This document shows, piece by piece, positions 43,233 to 51,708 of a stretch of DNA of 64,000 nucleotides (position 1 is the first letter of the stretch; each line of letters begins with the position of its first letter). Location of the stretch: assembly GCA_035527715.1 (NCBI GenBank), contig DATKZY010000175.1:28669-92668 (forward strand). Direction: 5' to 3'. Under the pieces are notes generated by a model that had not been told where the DNA came from, did not search any database, and saw only the letters and a program-made list of their open reading frames with translations. The stretch is from DSUN01 sp035527715. Its GTDB lineage: Bacteria; Planctomycetota; PUPC01; DSUN01. The position numbers and the translations under genes are program-made.

Positions 43233-43463
43233 ATGCCACGTGGGAATGGAACAGGCCCGCCCGGAGGCGGTGCCCGGGGCGGGGGCTCCGGCCGAGCAGG
43301 GCGTGGCGGCGGTGGCCGCGGTCGGATGGGCGGCTTCGCCGCCGGGCCGGGCGGCCATTGCGTCTGCCCGAGTTGTGGCGAGAAGGGTCCTCACCAACAA
43401 GGTGTTCCGTGCTCGGGGCTGAGTTGCCCCGAGTGTGGGGCGCGGATGACCCGCGAACGGTAG
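43233..43463 (+). CDS. Small glycine-rich zinc-ribbon protein
   Basis: 76 residues. A Gly/Arg-rich start (MPRGNGTGPPGGG) leads to a cysteine cluster: CVCPSCGEKGPHQQGVPC then LSCPECGARM. This type is regularly encoded beside NifX and MinD-like ATPases in anaerobes and is sometimes called ferredoxin-like. AAGGAGGTG precedes the ATG at 43233. Confidence 0.7.
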   Translation: MPRGNGTGPPGGGARGGGSGRAGRGGGGRGRMGGFAAGPGGHCVCPSCGEKGPHQQGVPCSGLSCPECGARMTRER

Positions 43464-43477
43464 AAAGGAATGGAACG

Positions 43478-43819
43478 ATGCCAGGATTTGATGGAACGGG
43501 TCCGCTCGGCATGGGGCCGCGCACGGGCGGTGGCTTCGGCTGGTGCCCGCCCGCGGCGGGGCCGGTCCCGCCGCGCGTTGGGGGCGGGGTGTTGTACGGC
43601 ATTGGCCGCGGCGGTCGCCCCTGGGGCGGCGGCCGCGGGCGGGGCTTCGGCGGCGGCCGGGGCTTCCGGGCACGCTCGCGATGGCTGGCGCCAGGGCAGC
43701 CGCTGGCGCCCCCGGAGGAGCCCGATGTGCTCCAGCGTCAGGCGGAGTTCCTCCAAGGCCAGCTCGACGCGATCCGGAAGCGGCTCGACGAACTGGGCGC
43801 CGGGGCCACAAGGGATTGA
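43478..43819 (+). CDS. DUF5320-type small protein
   Basis: 113 residues. It starts MPGFDGTGPLGMGPRTGGG, the DUF5320 signature, then Gly/Arg-rich sequence, then a C-terminal coiled helix (DVLQRQAEFLQGQLDAIRKR) with regular leucine spacing. The function is unknown. It is part of the NifX-MinD gene set. Confidence 0.75.
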   Translation: MPGFDGTGPLGMGPRTGGGFGWCPPAAGPVPPRVGGGVLYGIGRGGRPWGGGRGRGFGGGRGFRARSRWLAPGQPLAPPEEPDVLQRQAEFLQGQLDAIRKRLDELGAGATRD

Positions 43820-43868
43820 GGCGGCGCACACCCGTCGCCCGGAGCCCCAGCTCTACCAGGAGAAGCGG

Positions 43869-44240
43869 ATGAGGATCGCTATCACGACGAGCGGCAAGGA
43901 CCTCGATGCGCCCGTGGACCCGCGCTTCGGACGCGCGAAGTCCTTCGTCATCTACGACACCGACACGGGCCAGTCGTCCGTCCTCGACAATGCTCAGAAC
44001 CTCAATGCCGCACAGGGTGCCGGCATCCAGGCCGCCACGGCGGTGGCCAACGCCGGCGCCCAAGCCCTCCTCACGGGCAACTGCGGCCCGAAAGCCTTCC
44101 GCGCCCTGTCGGCCGGGAAGGTCACGGTCTACACGGGCGTCAGCGGCACCGTCCGCGAGGCCGTCGAGAAGTTCCGGAGCGGAACGCTCCAGCCGGCCGC
44201 GGGGGCCTCGGTGGACGCGCACGCCGGCATGGGACTGTGA
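43869..44240 (+). CDS. NifX-type cofactor-binding protein
   Basis: 123 residues of the NifX/NifB C-terminal domain family: MRIAITTSGKDLDAPVDPRF, GRAKSFVIYD, GAGIQAATAVANAGAQALLT and GNCGPKAFRALSAGKVTVY. AGGAG precedes the ATG. It overlaps the MinD gene by 4 bases (GTGA). Confidence 0.85.
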   Translation: MRIAITTSGKDLDAPVDPRFGRAKSFVIYDTDTGQSSVLDNAQNLNAAQGAGIQAATAVANAGAQALLTGNCGPKAFRALSAGKVTVYTGVSGTVREAVEKFRSGTLQPAAGASVDAHAGMGL

Positions 44241-45133
44241 GAACGCGCTTGAACATCGCGGTCGCCAGCGGCAAGGGCGGAACGGGCAAGACCACCGTGG
44301 CCACGAGTCTGGCCCTCGCGCTCGCCGAGAGCGGGTCGGTCGAGTTCCTCGACTGCGACGTCGAGGAGCCGAACGCCCACCTGTTCCTCAAGCCGGCCAT
44401 CGAGCGGCGGGAGACGGTGGAGATAGCTGTGCCGCAGGTGGACGAGGCGCGGTGCACGCGCTGCGGGCGGTGCGCGGAGGTCTGCCAGTTCAAGGCCATC
44501 GCCGTGCTGAAGGACGCGGTGCTGACGTTTCCCGAGCTTTGTCACGGGTGCACGGGGTGCTGGGTGCTCTGCCCCGAGCAGGCAATCTCGCCGGCGGGCC
44601 GCGAGATCGGGGCAGTGGAGAGCGGCCGGGCCTCGACAGGCTCAGCCCGTCTCGAGCAGGCCGAGGGACGGATGGGATGTATTGGCTTCCACCACGAATG
44701 GCTCCGTGTGGGCGAAGCCATGTCACCTCCTCTCATCCGCGCCGTGAAGCGGCAGGCCCGCAAAGCGGACTTCACGGTGCTGGACGCTCCCCCCGGCACC
44801 TCGTGCCCCGTGGTTGAGGCCGTGCGCGATGCGGACGTGGTGGTGCTGGTGACCGAGCCGACGCCGTTCGGGCTGAACGACCTGGAGCTGGCCGCCGACA
44901 TGGTGGCGGCCCTGGGCCGGCCCGCGGCGACCGTGATCAATCGGGCCGGGATCGGGGATGGCCGCGTGAGCGACTTCTGCCGCTCGCGCGGCCTCCCGCT
45001 CCTGCTCGAGATCCCGTTCGACCGGCGCATCGCCGAGGCCTACTCGCGCGGCGAGCCGCTCGTGGCCGCCCTGCCCGAGTATCGCGCGCGGTTCCAGGAA
45101 CTCGCCAGGGCTTGTCACCAGCTCTGCTCGTAG
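44237..45133 (+). CDS. MinD/ParA-type ATPase with inserted 2[4Fe-4S] ferredoxin domain
   Basis: 298 residues from a GTG start. The deviant Walker A is ASGKGGTGKTT (10-20). A two-cluster ferredoxin insert has CTRCGRCAEVCQF near residue 75 and CHGCTGCWVLCPEQ near 103. FTVLDAPPGTSCPVVEAV is near 177. Such ATPases assist Fe-S or metallocluster proteins. Around residues 132-148 a segment (GRASTGSARLEQAEG) derives from the repeat TCGACAGGCTCAGCCC, inserted in frame. Coupled to the NifX gene. Confidence 0.87.
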   Translation: MRTRLNIAVASGKGGTGKTTVATSLALALAESGSVEFLDCDVEEPNAHLFLKPAIERRETVEIAVPQVDEARCTRCGRCAEVCQFKAIAVLKDAVLTFPELCHGCTGCWVLCPEQAISPAGREIGAVESGRASTGSARLEQAEGRMGCIGFHHEWLRVGEAMSPPLIRAVKRQARKADFTVLDAPPGTSCPVVEAVRDADVVVLVTEPTPFGLNDLELAADMVAALGRPAATVINRAGIGDGRVSDFCRSRGLPLLLEIPFDRRIAEAYSRGEPLVAALPEYRARFQELARACHQLCS

Positions 45134-45148
45134 CCGCGCGCAAACCGC

Positions 45149-45273
45149 TGTCATTCCGAGCGGAGCGGAGCGAAGTCGAGGAACCTCTCAAGGGAGCGAG
45201 CTGACGTGGCCGAAGAACCTCCGTTGCCGGCGCGGACTCCCCGGACAGGTGCTTCGACAAGCTCAGCATGACA
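45149..45273. repeat. TGTCATTCCGAGC-type dispersed repeat
   Basis: It begins TGTCATTCCGAGCGGAGCG and ends TTCGACAAGCTCAGCATGACA-type sequence, with complementary ends (TGTCAT and ATGACA). This repeat is known from many bacterial genomes. It separates the two MinD-like genes. Confidence 0.7.
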
Positions 45274-45352
45274 GGAGGGGGCGTGTTCCGGCTCCAGCGG
45301 CGCGGGCTGATGCGAAGCCCGGGCCGGCGGCAGGCCCGCAGAGGACAGCCAC

Positions 45353-45742
45353 GTGGCGAAACAGCTTGTGGTCATCAGCGGCAAGGGGGGGACGGGGAAG
45401 ACGACGGTCGTCGGCTCCTTCGCCGCGCTCGCCGAGCGGCCGGTCCTGGCCGATTGCGACGTGGATGCCGCCGACCTCCACCTTCTGCTCGCGCCGACGG
45501 TTCGCCACACGGAGGACTTCCTCGGCCCGCTGAGGCCGGAGCTCGACGCGAAGCGTTGCACGGCCTGTGGCCTGTGCGTGGAGAAGTGCGCGTTTGGGGC
45601 ACTGGCCCGCGTTGCTCACCAGCGGCCAACCGGCGACGCCGTGCCCCGCTCGATTGTCCGGGGCGTGCCGCTGGTCGAGCACGGCGATGGCCCGGCGGCC
45701 AGGGCCGTGCGCGCACTGTGGCACAGCATCGCGAAAGGATGA
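45353..45742 (+). CDS. Internally deleted MinD-type ATPase
   Basis: 129 residues from a GTG with GAGG upstream. The N-terminus has a normal Walker A (VVISGKGGTGKTTVV) and half a ferredoxin insert (CTACGLCVEKCAFGAL). The last 30 residues (VPRSIVRGVPLVEHGDGPAA, ALW) look like the normal end of such ATPases. About 150 residues between are missing with the frame kept. The full family is about 290 residues. It is either a decayed gene or a minimal ferredoxin-like product. It overlaps the next gene's first ATG. Confidence 0.6.
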   Translation: MAKQLVVISGKGGTGKTTVVGSFAALAERPVLADCDVDAADLHLLLAPTVRHTEDFLGPLRPELDAKRCTACGLCVEKCAFGALARVAHQRPTGDAVPRSIVRGVPLVEHGDGPAARAVRALWHSIAKG

Positions 45743-45744
45743 GA

Positions 45745-46641
45745 ATGGCCGAGGAATCGAGCTGCAAGGCGTGCGACTCGGATGCCTGCTCGGCGAAGGA
45801 GCGGCGCGGGGATGAGTCCATCGAGGACTTCCTCGAGCGCCAGGCTCTCGCGGAGCGGCTGTGCAAGATCCGCCACAAGCTCCTCGTCCTCAGCGGCAAG
45901 GGCGGCGTGGGCAAGAGCACGGTGGCCGCCAACCTGGCGGTCGCGTTCGCCGCGGCGGGTTCCCGCACCGGTTTGCTCGACATAGACCTGCACGGCCCCA
46001 GCATCCCGAAGCTCCTCCACCTGGAGGGCCGCACGCTCGACCTCCGCCAGAATACGATGGAGCCAGTCGCTGTGGGCGATCACCTCAAAGTCATCTCCAT
46101 TGCGTTCCTGCTCCGGAGCGCCGACGACGCGGTGATCTGGCGCGGGCCACTCAAGATGGGCGTCATCAAGCAATTCCTGCGCGACGTGGAGTGGGGCGAG
46201 CTGGACTGCCTGATCGTGGATTCCCCGCCCGGCACGGGCGACGAGCCGCTGAGCATCTGCCAGCTCATCGAGGACGCCGACGGGGCGGTGGTCGTGACCA
46301 CGCCCCAGGACGTGGCGGTGGCCGACGTGCGGAAGTGCATCACCTTCTGCCGCCAGCTCAAGATGCCCGTGCTCGGAGTTGTCGAGAACATGAGCGGCTT
46401 CGCCTGCCCCCACTGCGGCAACGTGACCGACCTCTTCAAGGCCGGCGGCGGCGAGCGAATGGCCGCCGAGATGGCCGTGCCCTTCCTCGGCCGCATCCCG
46501 ATCGACCCCGCCGTCGTCGCGTCGGGCGACGAGGGGCGGCCACTGGTCTCGCACTATGCCGACACGCCCAGCGCGAAGGCGTTTGCCCATATCGCCGATG
46601 CCCTTCGGGAGAAGCTCGAGGAGACGTGCCATGCAACCTGA
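45745..46641 (+). CDS. Mrp/NBP35-family Fe-S carrier ATPase
   Basis: 298 residues. N-terminal cysteines (CKACDSDAC) are followed by a deviant Walker A SGKGGVGKST near residue 52. DIDLHGPSIPKLL, LIVDSPPGTGDEPLS and NMSGFACPHCG with the CxxC pair that binds a bridging cluster complete the family pattern. It would carry [4Fe-4S] clusters to targets. The ATG at 45745 has AAGG 7 bases upstream; the ATG at 45739 overlaps the previous stop. Confidence 0.9.
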   Translation: MAEESSCKACDSDACSAKERRGDESIEDFLERQALAERLCKIRHKLLVLSGKGGVGKSTVAANLAVAFAAAGSRTGLLDIDLHGPSIPKLLHLEGRTLDLRQNTMEPVAVGDHLKVISIAFLLRSADDAVIWRGPLKMGVIKQFLRDVEWGELDCLIVDSPPGTGDEPLSICQLIEDADGAVVVTTPQDVAVADVRKCITFCRQLKMPVLGVVENMSGFACPHCGNVTDLFKAGGGERMAAEMAVPFLGRIPIDPAVVASGDEGRPLVSHYADTPSAKAFAHIADALREKLEETCHAT

Positions 46642-47014
46642 CCTCACGTCGGCAAGGGAACCCGGCCCGCCGCCCGCCGCGGCCGACGACCCGTTCTTCG
46701 GACGGCTCAACGACCCCAGCAGCGCCGCCTCCATCCGCGGCCTGTGCGGCGACGAGATCGAGATCTACCTTGTCATTGACGACAGCGTCATCACCGACGT
46801 GAAGTACTACACCGAGGGCTGCGAGCACACGCGGCTGTGCGGCCAGGCCGTCGCCCGGCGGGCCAAGGGCAAGACGCTCCTCGACGCCCTGGCGATCAGC
46901 CCGAGGGAGATCATTGATTCCGAAACCACGCTCCCCGAGGACGGGCGCCACTGCGCCATCCTCGCCATGAGCACCCTGTATCGCGCCATCGCCGACTATC
47001 TGCTGACCCCGTGA
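46631..47014 (+). CDS. NifU/IscU-like Fe-S scaffold protein
   Basis: 127 residues. RGLCGDEIEIYLVIDD near residue 36 matches the first conserved Cys of IscU-type scaffolds. YYTEGCEHTRLCGQAVARRA near residue 59 carries the second. The third is in DGRHCAILAMSTLYRAI. The Cys spacing differs slightly from IscU but fits the NifU-like family found beside Mrp genes. It overlaps the Mrp gene by 11 bases. Confidence 0.82.
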   Translation: MQPDLTSAREPGPPPAAADDPFFGRLNDPSSAASIRGLCGDEIEIYLVIDDSVITDVKYYTEGCEHTRLCGQAVARRAKGKTLLDALAISPREIIDSETTLPEDGRHCAILAMSTLYRAIADYLLTP

Positions 47015-47062
47015 GAACCTGCTACATGCGGAGAGGAGGAATGGATGGATGGATGAGAGAAC

Positions 47063-47101
47063 GGATGAATGGCCCCCTGTCTGGCAATCATCCATTCATC
47101 C
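47063..47101. repeat. GGATGAATGG/CCATTCATCC inverted repeat
   Basis: Exact 10-bp arms (47063-47072, 47092-47101) with a 19-base loop, preceded by GGAT tandem repeats. It lies between the scaffold gene and the last NifX-like gene and may attenuate read-through. Confidence 0.5.
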
Positions 47102-47192
47102 ACTCCTCCACCCATCCCCTCCAGGGTCGGCCGGCACAGGATCACCGCCGCACCCATCGCCTCAGGGCCCTTGACACGAAGGAGTTGGAGAG

Positions 47193-47525
47193 ATGAAGAT
47201 CGCGATCCCGACCGCAGACGGCAGGCTGTGTCCGCACTTCGGCCACTGCGAGACGTTTACCGTCGTCACCGTCGAACACGGGGCGGTGAAGTCCAGCGAA
47301 GCGCTGGCGCCGCCGCCCCACGAGCCGGGCGTGTTGCCGCGCTGGCTGCACGACCAGGGAGTCACCGTCATCATCGCCGGCGGCATGGGCCAGCGGGCGC
47401 AACAGTTCTTCGCCCAGTTCGGCATCGAGGTCGTCGTCGGCGCCCAGGCCGAGGAGCCGGCCCGCATCGTCCGCGCCTATCTCGACGGCGCGCTCGCCAC
47501 GGGCGAGAACGTGTGCGACCACTAG
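47193..47525 (+). CDS. NifX-type cofactor-binding protein
   Basis: 110 residues with the NifX/NifB-type domain: MKIAIPTADGRLCPHFGHCE, GVTVIIAGGMGQRAQQFFAQ and GIEVVVGAQAEEPARIV. AAGGAG precedes the ATG. The Cys-Pro-His-Phe-Gly-His-Cys motif near residue 13 is typical of the single-domain members. Confidence 0.85.
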   Translation: MKIAIPTADGRLCPHFGHCETFTVVTVEHGAVKSSEALAPPPHEPGVLPRWLHDQGVTVIIAGGMGQRAQQFFAQFGIEVVVGAQAEEPARIVRAYLDGALATGENVCDH

Positions 47526-47526
47526 C

Positions 47527-50298
47527 TCAGAGCGAGCCGCCCTGCTGCCCCGTGGCGCCTGGGACGTCGGGGGACGCGGCCGGGGCTCGCCCCGCCAGCT
47601 CAGTCCACAGCCGGCGCACGTCGGCGCTCGGGTCAGGCATCGCGTGGCCGAGGGCCTCGGCTGCGAAATGAGCAAGGTCCACCACCTTGACGCCCGCGTC
47701 GCCTGCGAGCCGGAGCTGGAGCTGGCAGCAGGGGCACGCTGACAAGAGCATGGTCGCCCCCGTCGCGCGCGCCTCGTCCAGCACCTCGCGGGCGAGGGCG
47801 AAGGCCACCTTGGGGTCCCGCACGAGGCTCACCCCTCCGCCGCAACAGCGTGCCGCGTCGTGGTGGTGGGCCATCTCGGTGAGGGTGACATTCGGGACGG
47901 CGCGGATGACTGTCCGGGGCGCCTCGAAGATGCCCGATGCCCTGCCCAGGTGGCAGGCATCGTGCCAGGTGACCTTCCGGGGCGGGCCGCCGGGAGCCGG
48001 GAAGGCGAACTTGCCCGCCTGAATCCTCTCCGCGAGCAGTTGCGTGGAGTGCCGCACCTGGATGTCGAAGGCGATGCCGAGCTTCTGCGCCCACTCGGGG
48101 TAGGTGTGGCGCCACATCAGGTAGCAGGCCGGGCAAGAGAGGATGAGCTCGCGGGCACCGGCCTCGCGGACGGCTCGGAGGTTGTGGCGCAGGTTGTCGG
48201 CGAACAGGTCGGTCTTGCCCGCCATCAGCATCGGCATGCCGCAGCAGTTCTCGAGTTCGCCAAGGACGGCGAACGGCACCCCCGCCGCGTCGAGCAGACG
48301 AGCCGTGCCGAGGCAGATGTCGCGCTCTGCGTAGCAGGCCGTGCAGCCGGTGAGGTAGAGCACGTCGGCGCGGCGCCCCGGCCCGTGGGCGGCCAGCAGG
48401 TCCTCCGGCATCCAGGCCGTGCGCTGGGCGCGTGGGCGCAACCAGCAATTCCCCTCGCGCCGCAGCGAGTCGGCCATCAGCTCGAAGATCGGGAACGTGC
48501 TCCGCCCCTGCTCCGTCACCAGCACGGAGCGCATCTTCATCCACGACGCCTCGATGGGCAGCACCGCCGAGCACGCATGGTCGCACGCCTCGCACGTCGT
48601 GCAGGCGAGCATCGAGGCGACCGTGGACGGGTCCCATTCCTCGCGCCCGGCCATGTGCTCTTGGAGCCAGTACCACTTGCCGCGCGGCGAGTCGCTCTCC
48701 CAGCCCGAGCCGCGGAACTGCGGGCAGACTTCGGTGCAGTAGCCGCACTGGGAGCAACTGTGGGCATACCAGGCCACGTCGGCGGGGACGCCGCGGACCG
48801 GGGCCGTCGGCCTCTCGCCGACCTGGGTGGTCACGTAGTTGCCGAAGGGGCGGAGCGCCGGCTCGATGGCGCTGGCCACGCGGAGCGCGACGCCCAGGAG
48901 GCCGTTGCCCATGACCTTGCGGGGGTTGAGGATGCCCTGCGGATCGACTCGCGCCTTGAACGCCTTGAGCCGGCGGAGCCGCTCGGCGCCGAGGACCTGC
49001 CGGGCCTTCCCCGCGAAGTAGAGGCCCGTGGTGTAGGCGCGTCCCCCGTGTGCCTCGGCAGTCTTCAGCGTCGTGAGGACCAGGCTGAAGACCAGGTTGT
49101 ATCGGAACTTCCGTTGGTCGCTGGGGATGAAGCCGAGGAGGACCGCCTCCGGCTCCCCCCGCCCGCCGTCGCGGATGACCAGGCCCTCCTCGACAAGCGG
49201 TTGCTGGACCTTGCGCTCGATCTCCGCCATCACGGCGCCCAGCGCGCGCAACGGCACCACCACCTCGGTGGGCACCAGGCTGGGGCCCAGGCGCTTGATC
49301 GTCATCAGGCGCGAGCGGTGCTCCCATTCGTGGTGCGCGATCCGCTCGCTCAACAACTCCGAGTCGCACGCGGCCGCGAGCCTGGGCAGCGCGCCCAGCA
49401 CCTCGGCCCGGTCGCGCGCGCGGAAGGCCAGCGTCGTGATGTAGGCGCCGGGCAGCAACACCCGCTCGGGCGGCGGCTGGCCGCGCCGTGTCGGCAGCGG
49501 CGAGCGGTTCTTCAACTCGGCCATCTGCGGGTTGATGAACACGAGCGACCAGATGGGCAGCCGTTCGCGCACGAGGGCCTCGGTCAGGCGCTGAAGCGCG
49601 TGGCCGTCGGGCGAGCCCACCGCCGCCACCTCGATCTCGTCCTTCGGCTGCACGTGGAGCGTCACCGCGCTGATCAGCCCCGTGGTGCCTTCGGCGTCGG
49701 CGATCACGGCCAGCTCATCGCCCGCGAACTCGCGGACCTCCCCGTCGGCTAGGACCACGCGGGCGCTGACCACGTGGTCGCGAAACCAGCCCATCTCGAA
49801 CGAGCCGATCCCCGCGCCGCCCTGGGCCAGCCAGCCGCCGACAGTGGACGCAGGGAAGCTCGTCGGGTACAGCCGCAACGCAAGGCCCGACCCCGCGAGC
49901 TGCTCCTCGAGGCGCTCCCAGACGACGCCTGCCTGCGCCGTGACCGTCGTCGCGGCGGTGTTCACCGCAAGGATCCGGTTGAGGCGGTAGAAGTCCACGA
50001 CCACGCCGTGTCTGACGGGCACTGCCCCACCATACCCCGAGGTGGCTTTCCCCCGCGGCGTGAGTGGCACGCGGTTGGCCGACGCCCACTGCACGAGCGC
50101 AACCAGTTCATCCTCCGAGGCCGGTTGCACGACGGCATCGGGGACGCGCCTGCCGACCAAAGGTCGGAGAAGGCTCGGGAACGCCGCAATATCGTGGCCG
50201 TACAGCCTCCGCTCCACGGGGCGGAACGAAACCCGCTCCCCGAAGAGCTCGCGCAACTCCAACTCCTGCTTGCGCTTCAGCTTGCTCATGCTCCCCAT
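47527..50298 (-). CDS. FAD-linked oxidase fused to Fe-S/CCG domains (GlcD-GlpC type)
   Basis: 923 residues. The N-terminal FAD-binding (PCMH/GlcD) domain has TPRGKATSGYGG near residue 80 and TVGGWLAQGGAGIGSFEMG near residue 152, then the FAD-oxidase C-domain to about 470. Two ferredoxin motifs (CSQCGYCTEVCP, CTTCEACDHAC) and two CCG domains (CTACYAERDIC...ENCCGMP, and CHLGRASGIF...ARCCGGG) follow. Such fusions oxidise 2-hydroxyacids such as lactate or glycolate and pass electrons to quinone or other carriers. The exact substrate is unknown. It is convergent with the NifX gene, 1 base apart. Confidence 0.87.
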   Translation of the reverse strand: MGSMSKLKRKQELELRELFGERVSFRPVERRLYGHDIAAFPSLLRPLVGRRVPDAVVQPASEDELVALVQWASANRVPLTPRGKATSGYGGAVPVRHGVVVDFYRLNRILAVNTAATTVTAQAGVVWERLEEQLAGSGLALRLYPTSFPASTVGGWLAQGGAGIGSFEMGWFRDHVVSARVVLADGEVREFAGDELAVIADAEGTTGLISAVTLHVQPKDEIEVAAVGSPDGHALQRLTEALVRERLPIWSLVFINPQMAELKNRSPLPTRRGQPPPERVLLPGAYITTLAFRARDRAEVLGALPRLAAACDSELLSERIAHHEWEHRSRLMTIKRLGPSLVPTEVVVPLRALGAVMAEIERKVQQPLVEEGLVIRDGGRGEPEAVLLGFIPSDQRKFRYNLVFSLVLTTLKTAEAHGGRAYTTGLYFAGKARQVLGAERLRRLKAFKARVDPQGILNPRKVMGNGLLGVALRVASAIEPALRPFGNYVTTQVGERPTAPVRGVPADVAWYAHSCSQCGYCTEVCPQFRGSGWESDSPRGKWYWLQEHMAGREEWDPSTVASMLACTTCEACDHACSAVLPIEASWMKMRSVLVTEQGRSTFPIFELMADSLRREGNCWLRPRAQRTAWMPEDLLAAHGPGRRADVLYLTGCTACYAERDICLGTARLLDAAGVPFAVLGELENCCGMPMLMAGKTDLFADNLRHNLRAVREAGARELILSCPACYLMWRHTYPEWAQKLGIAFDIQVRHSTQLLAERIQAGKFAFPAPGGPPRKVTWHDACHLGRASGIFEAPRTVIRAVPNVTLTEMAHHHDAARCCGGGVSLVRDPKVAFALAREVLDEARATGATMLLSACPCCQLQLRLAGDAGVKVVDLAHFAAEALGHAMPDPSADVRRLWTELAGRAPAASPDVPGATGQQGGSL

Positions 50299-50436
50299 TG
50301 TCGTCCTGGTGCATCAGAAGTCAAACGCCGGTGCGAAAGGGGTATGCTCCTCATCCTTCACTGTCCTGGCTGATGGAACGGCAAGGCGAACAGGAGGCAG
50401 GAGCGTGGCGGCGCCTGCTGCCGCGCCTTCGCCGCC

Positions 50437-51708
50437 TCAGGTGCTGGCCTTCCTGGTGCGGGTGAAGCGGAGGCGCTTGACGTGGCGGGGGTTGGCGTCG
50501 AGGACCTCGATGCGGAAGGGTCCGAAGGAGATTCTCTCGCCCACCTTGGGGATGCGGCCGGCGAGGTGGGTGACGAGGCCGGCGACGGTTTCGAAGCCCT
50601 CCTTGCGGATGGCCAGGCCGGTGAGCTCGGCCAACTCGTCCACGTCGGTCGTGCCGTCGCACTCGAAGGTGTCGCTGCCGCGAGCGATGAGGTTTCCTCC
50701 CCCGCCGCCGAGGCGCTCGTCGCGGATGTCGCCGATGATTTCCTCGACCAGGTCGGCGGAGGTGGCGAGGCCGACGACGCCGCCGTACTCCTCGACGACG
50801 ATGGCCATGGGCACGGGGCTGTAGCGGAGCTCGCGGAGGAGCTCGGCCAGGGGCTTGGTCTCGGGCACGTAGGTGATGTCGCGCCGCACAAGAGGCGCGA
50901 TGGGCGTGGCCGCGGGCTCGGCCGGCAGGTCGCTGCGCAACACGTCCACCACGCTCACGATGCCCACCACGTTGTCCACCCGCCCCTCGTAGACGGGGAA
51001 GCGCGAGAAGCCGGTGCGCGCCGCGACCTCGTCGAGCTGGGCCACCGTGGCGTCGAGCGGGAGCGAGACGACGTTGACGAGGGGCACCATGGCCGAGGCG
51101 ACGGGGCGCTCGCGCAGGGCGAGCACGCTCTGGATCATGCGGCGCTCCTCGGTCACGATGACGCCGTGCTCTTCGCCCATCTCGGCCAGGAGCTTCAGCT
51201 CCTCGCGGGTCACGTAGGGGCTGTCCTCGGTCGGGCGCACGCCCACGAGGGCCAGGAGCGCCTCGGCGATGCGGGAGACGACGACGACGACGGGGTGCAT
51301 AATCCTCTGGGCGACGCGCAGGGGCCCGGCCACGCGGAGCGCGATGGCGTTGGCCGCGGCTCGGGCGATGGACTTGGGGACGATCTCGCCGAAGACGAGG
51401 ATGAGGGGGGCCATGACGGCGGTGGTCACCGTGGACTCCCACTGGTGGGGGACGCCCCAATGGGCGAGGAACACCGTGGCGAGCGAGGTGCTGGCGACGA
51501 CGGCGAGGTTGGTGCCGACCAGGGTCGTGCTGAGGAGGGCCTCGGAGCGGTCGAGGAGGCCGACGACGAAGCCGGCCCGCCGGTCGCCGCGGCGCGAGGC
51601 GGCGCGGAGCTGCGCCTTGTCGGCCGAGATGAGCGCGGTCTCGGAGCCGGAGAAGAACCCCTCGATGAGGAGGCACAGGACGACGAGCAGCAGGATGGCT
51701 GTCATCAT
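50437..51708 (-). CDS. CorC/HlyC family membrane protein (DUF21-CBS)
   Basis: 423 residues. The DUF21 membrane domain has about four helices (ILLLVVLCLLIEGFFSGSET at the start, LILVFGEIVPKS near residue 100). A CBS pair and a C-terminal CorC-HlyC domain (DTFECDGTTDVDELAELTGL, GFETVAGLVTHLAGRIPKVG) follow. The family is implicated in divalent cation efflux or homeostasis. The ATG overlaps the preceding stop by 4 bases; the upstream gene is a paralogue. Confidence 0.88.
   Translation of the reverse strand: MMTAILLLVVLCLLIEGFFSGSETALISADKAQLRAASRRGDRRAGFVVGLLDRSEALLSTTLVGTNLAVVASTSLATVFLAHWGVPHQWESTVTTAVMAPLILVFGEIVPKSIARAAANAIALRVAGPLRVAQRIMHPVVVVVSRIAEALLALVGVRPTEDSPYVTREELKLLAEMGEEHGVIVTEERRMIQSVLALRERPVASAMVPLVNVVSLPLDATVAQLDEVAARTGFSRFPVYEGRVDNVVGIVSVVDVLRSDLPAEPAATPIAPLVRRDITYVPETKPLAELLRELRYSPVPMAIVVEEYGGVVGLATSADLVEEIIGDIRDERLGGGGGNLIARGSDTFECDGTTDVDELAELTGLAIRKEGFETVAGLVTHLAGRIPKVGERISFGPFRIEVLDANPRHVKRLRFTRTRKAST

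Noticed and set aside
47172..47177. TTGACA as promoter of the last NifX-type gene
   Set aside because: The start codon is only 16 bases downstream, leaving no room for a -10 box and leader.
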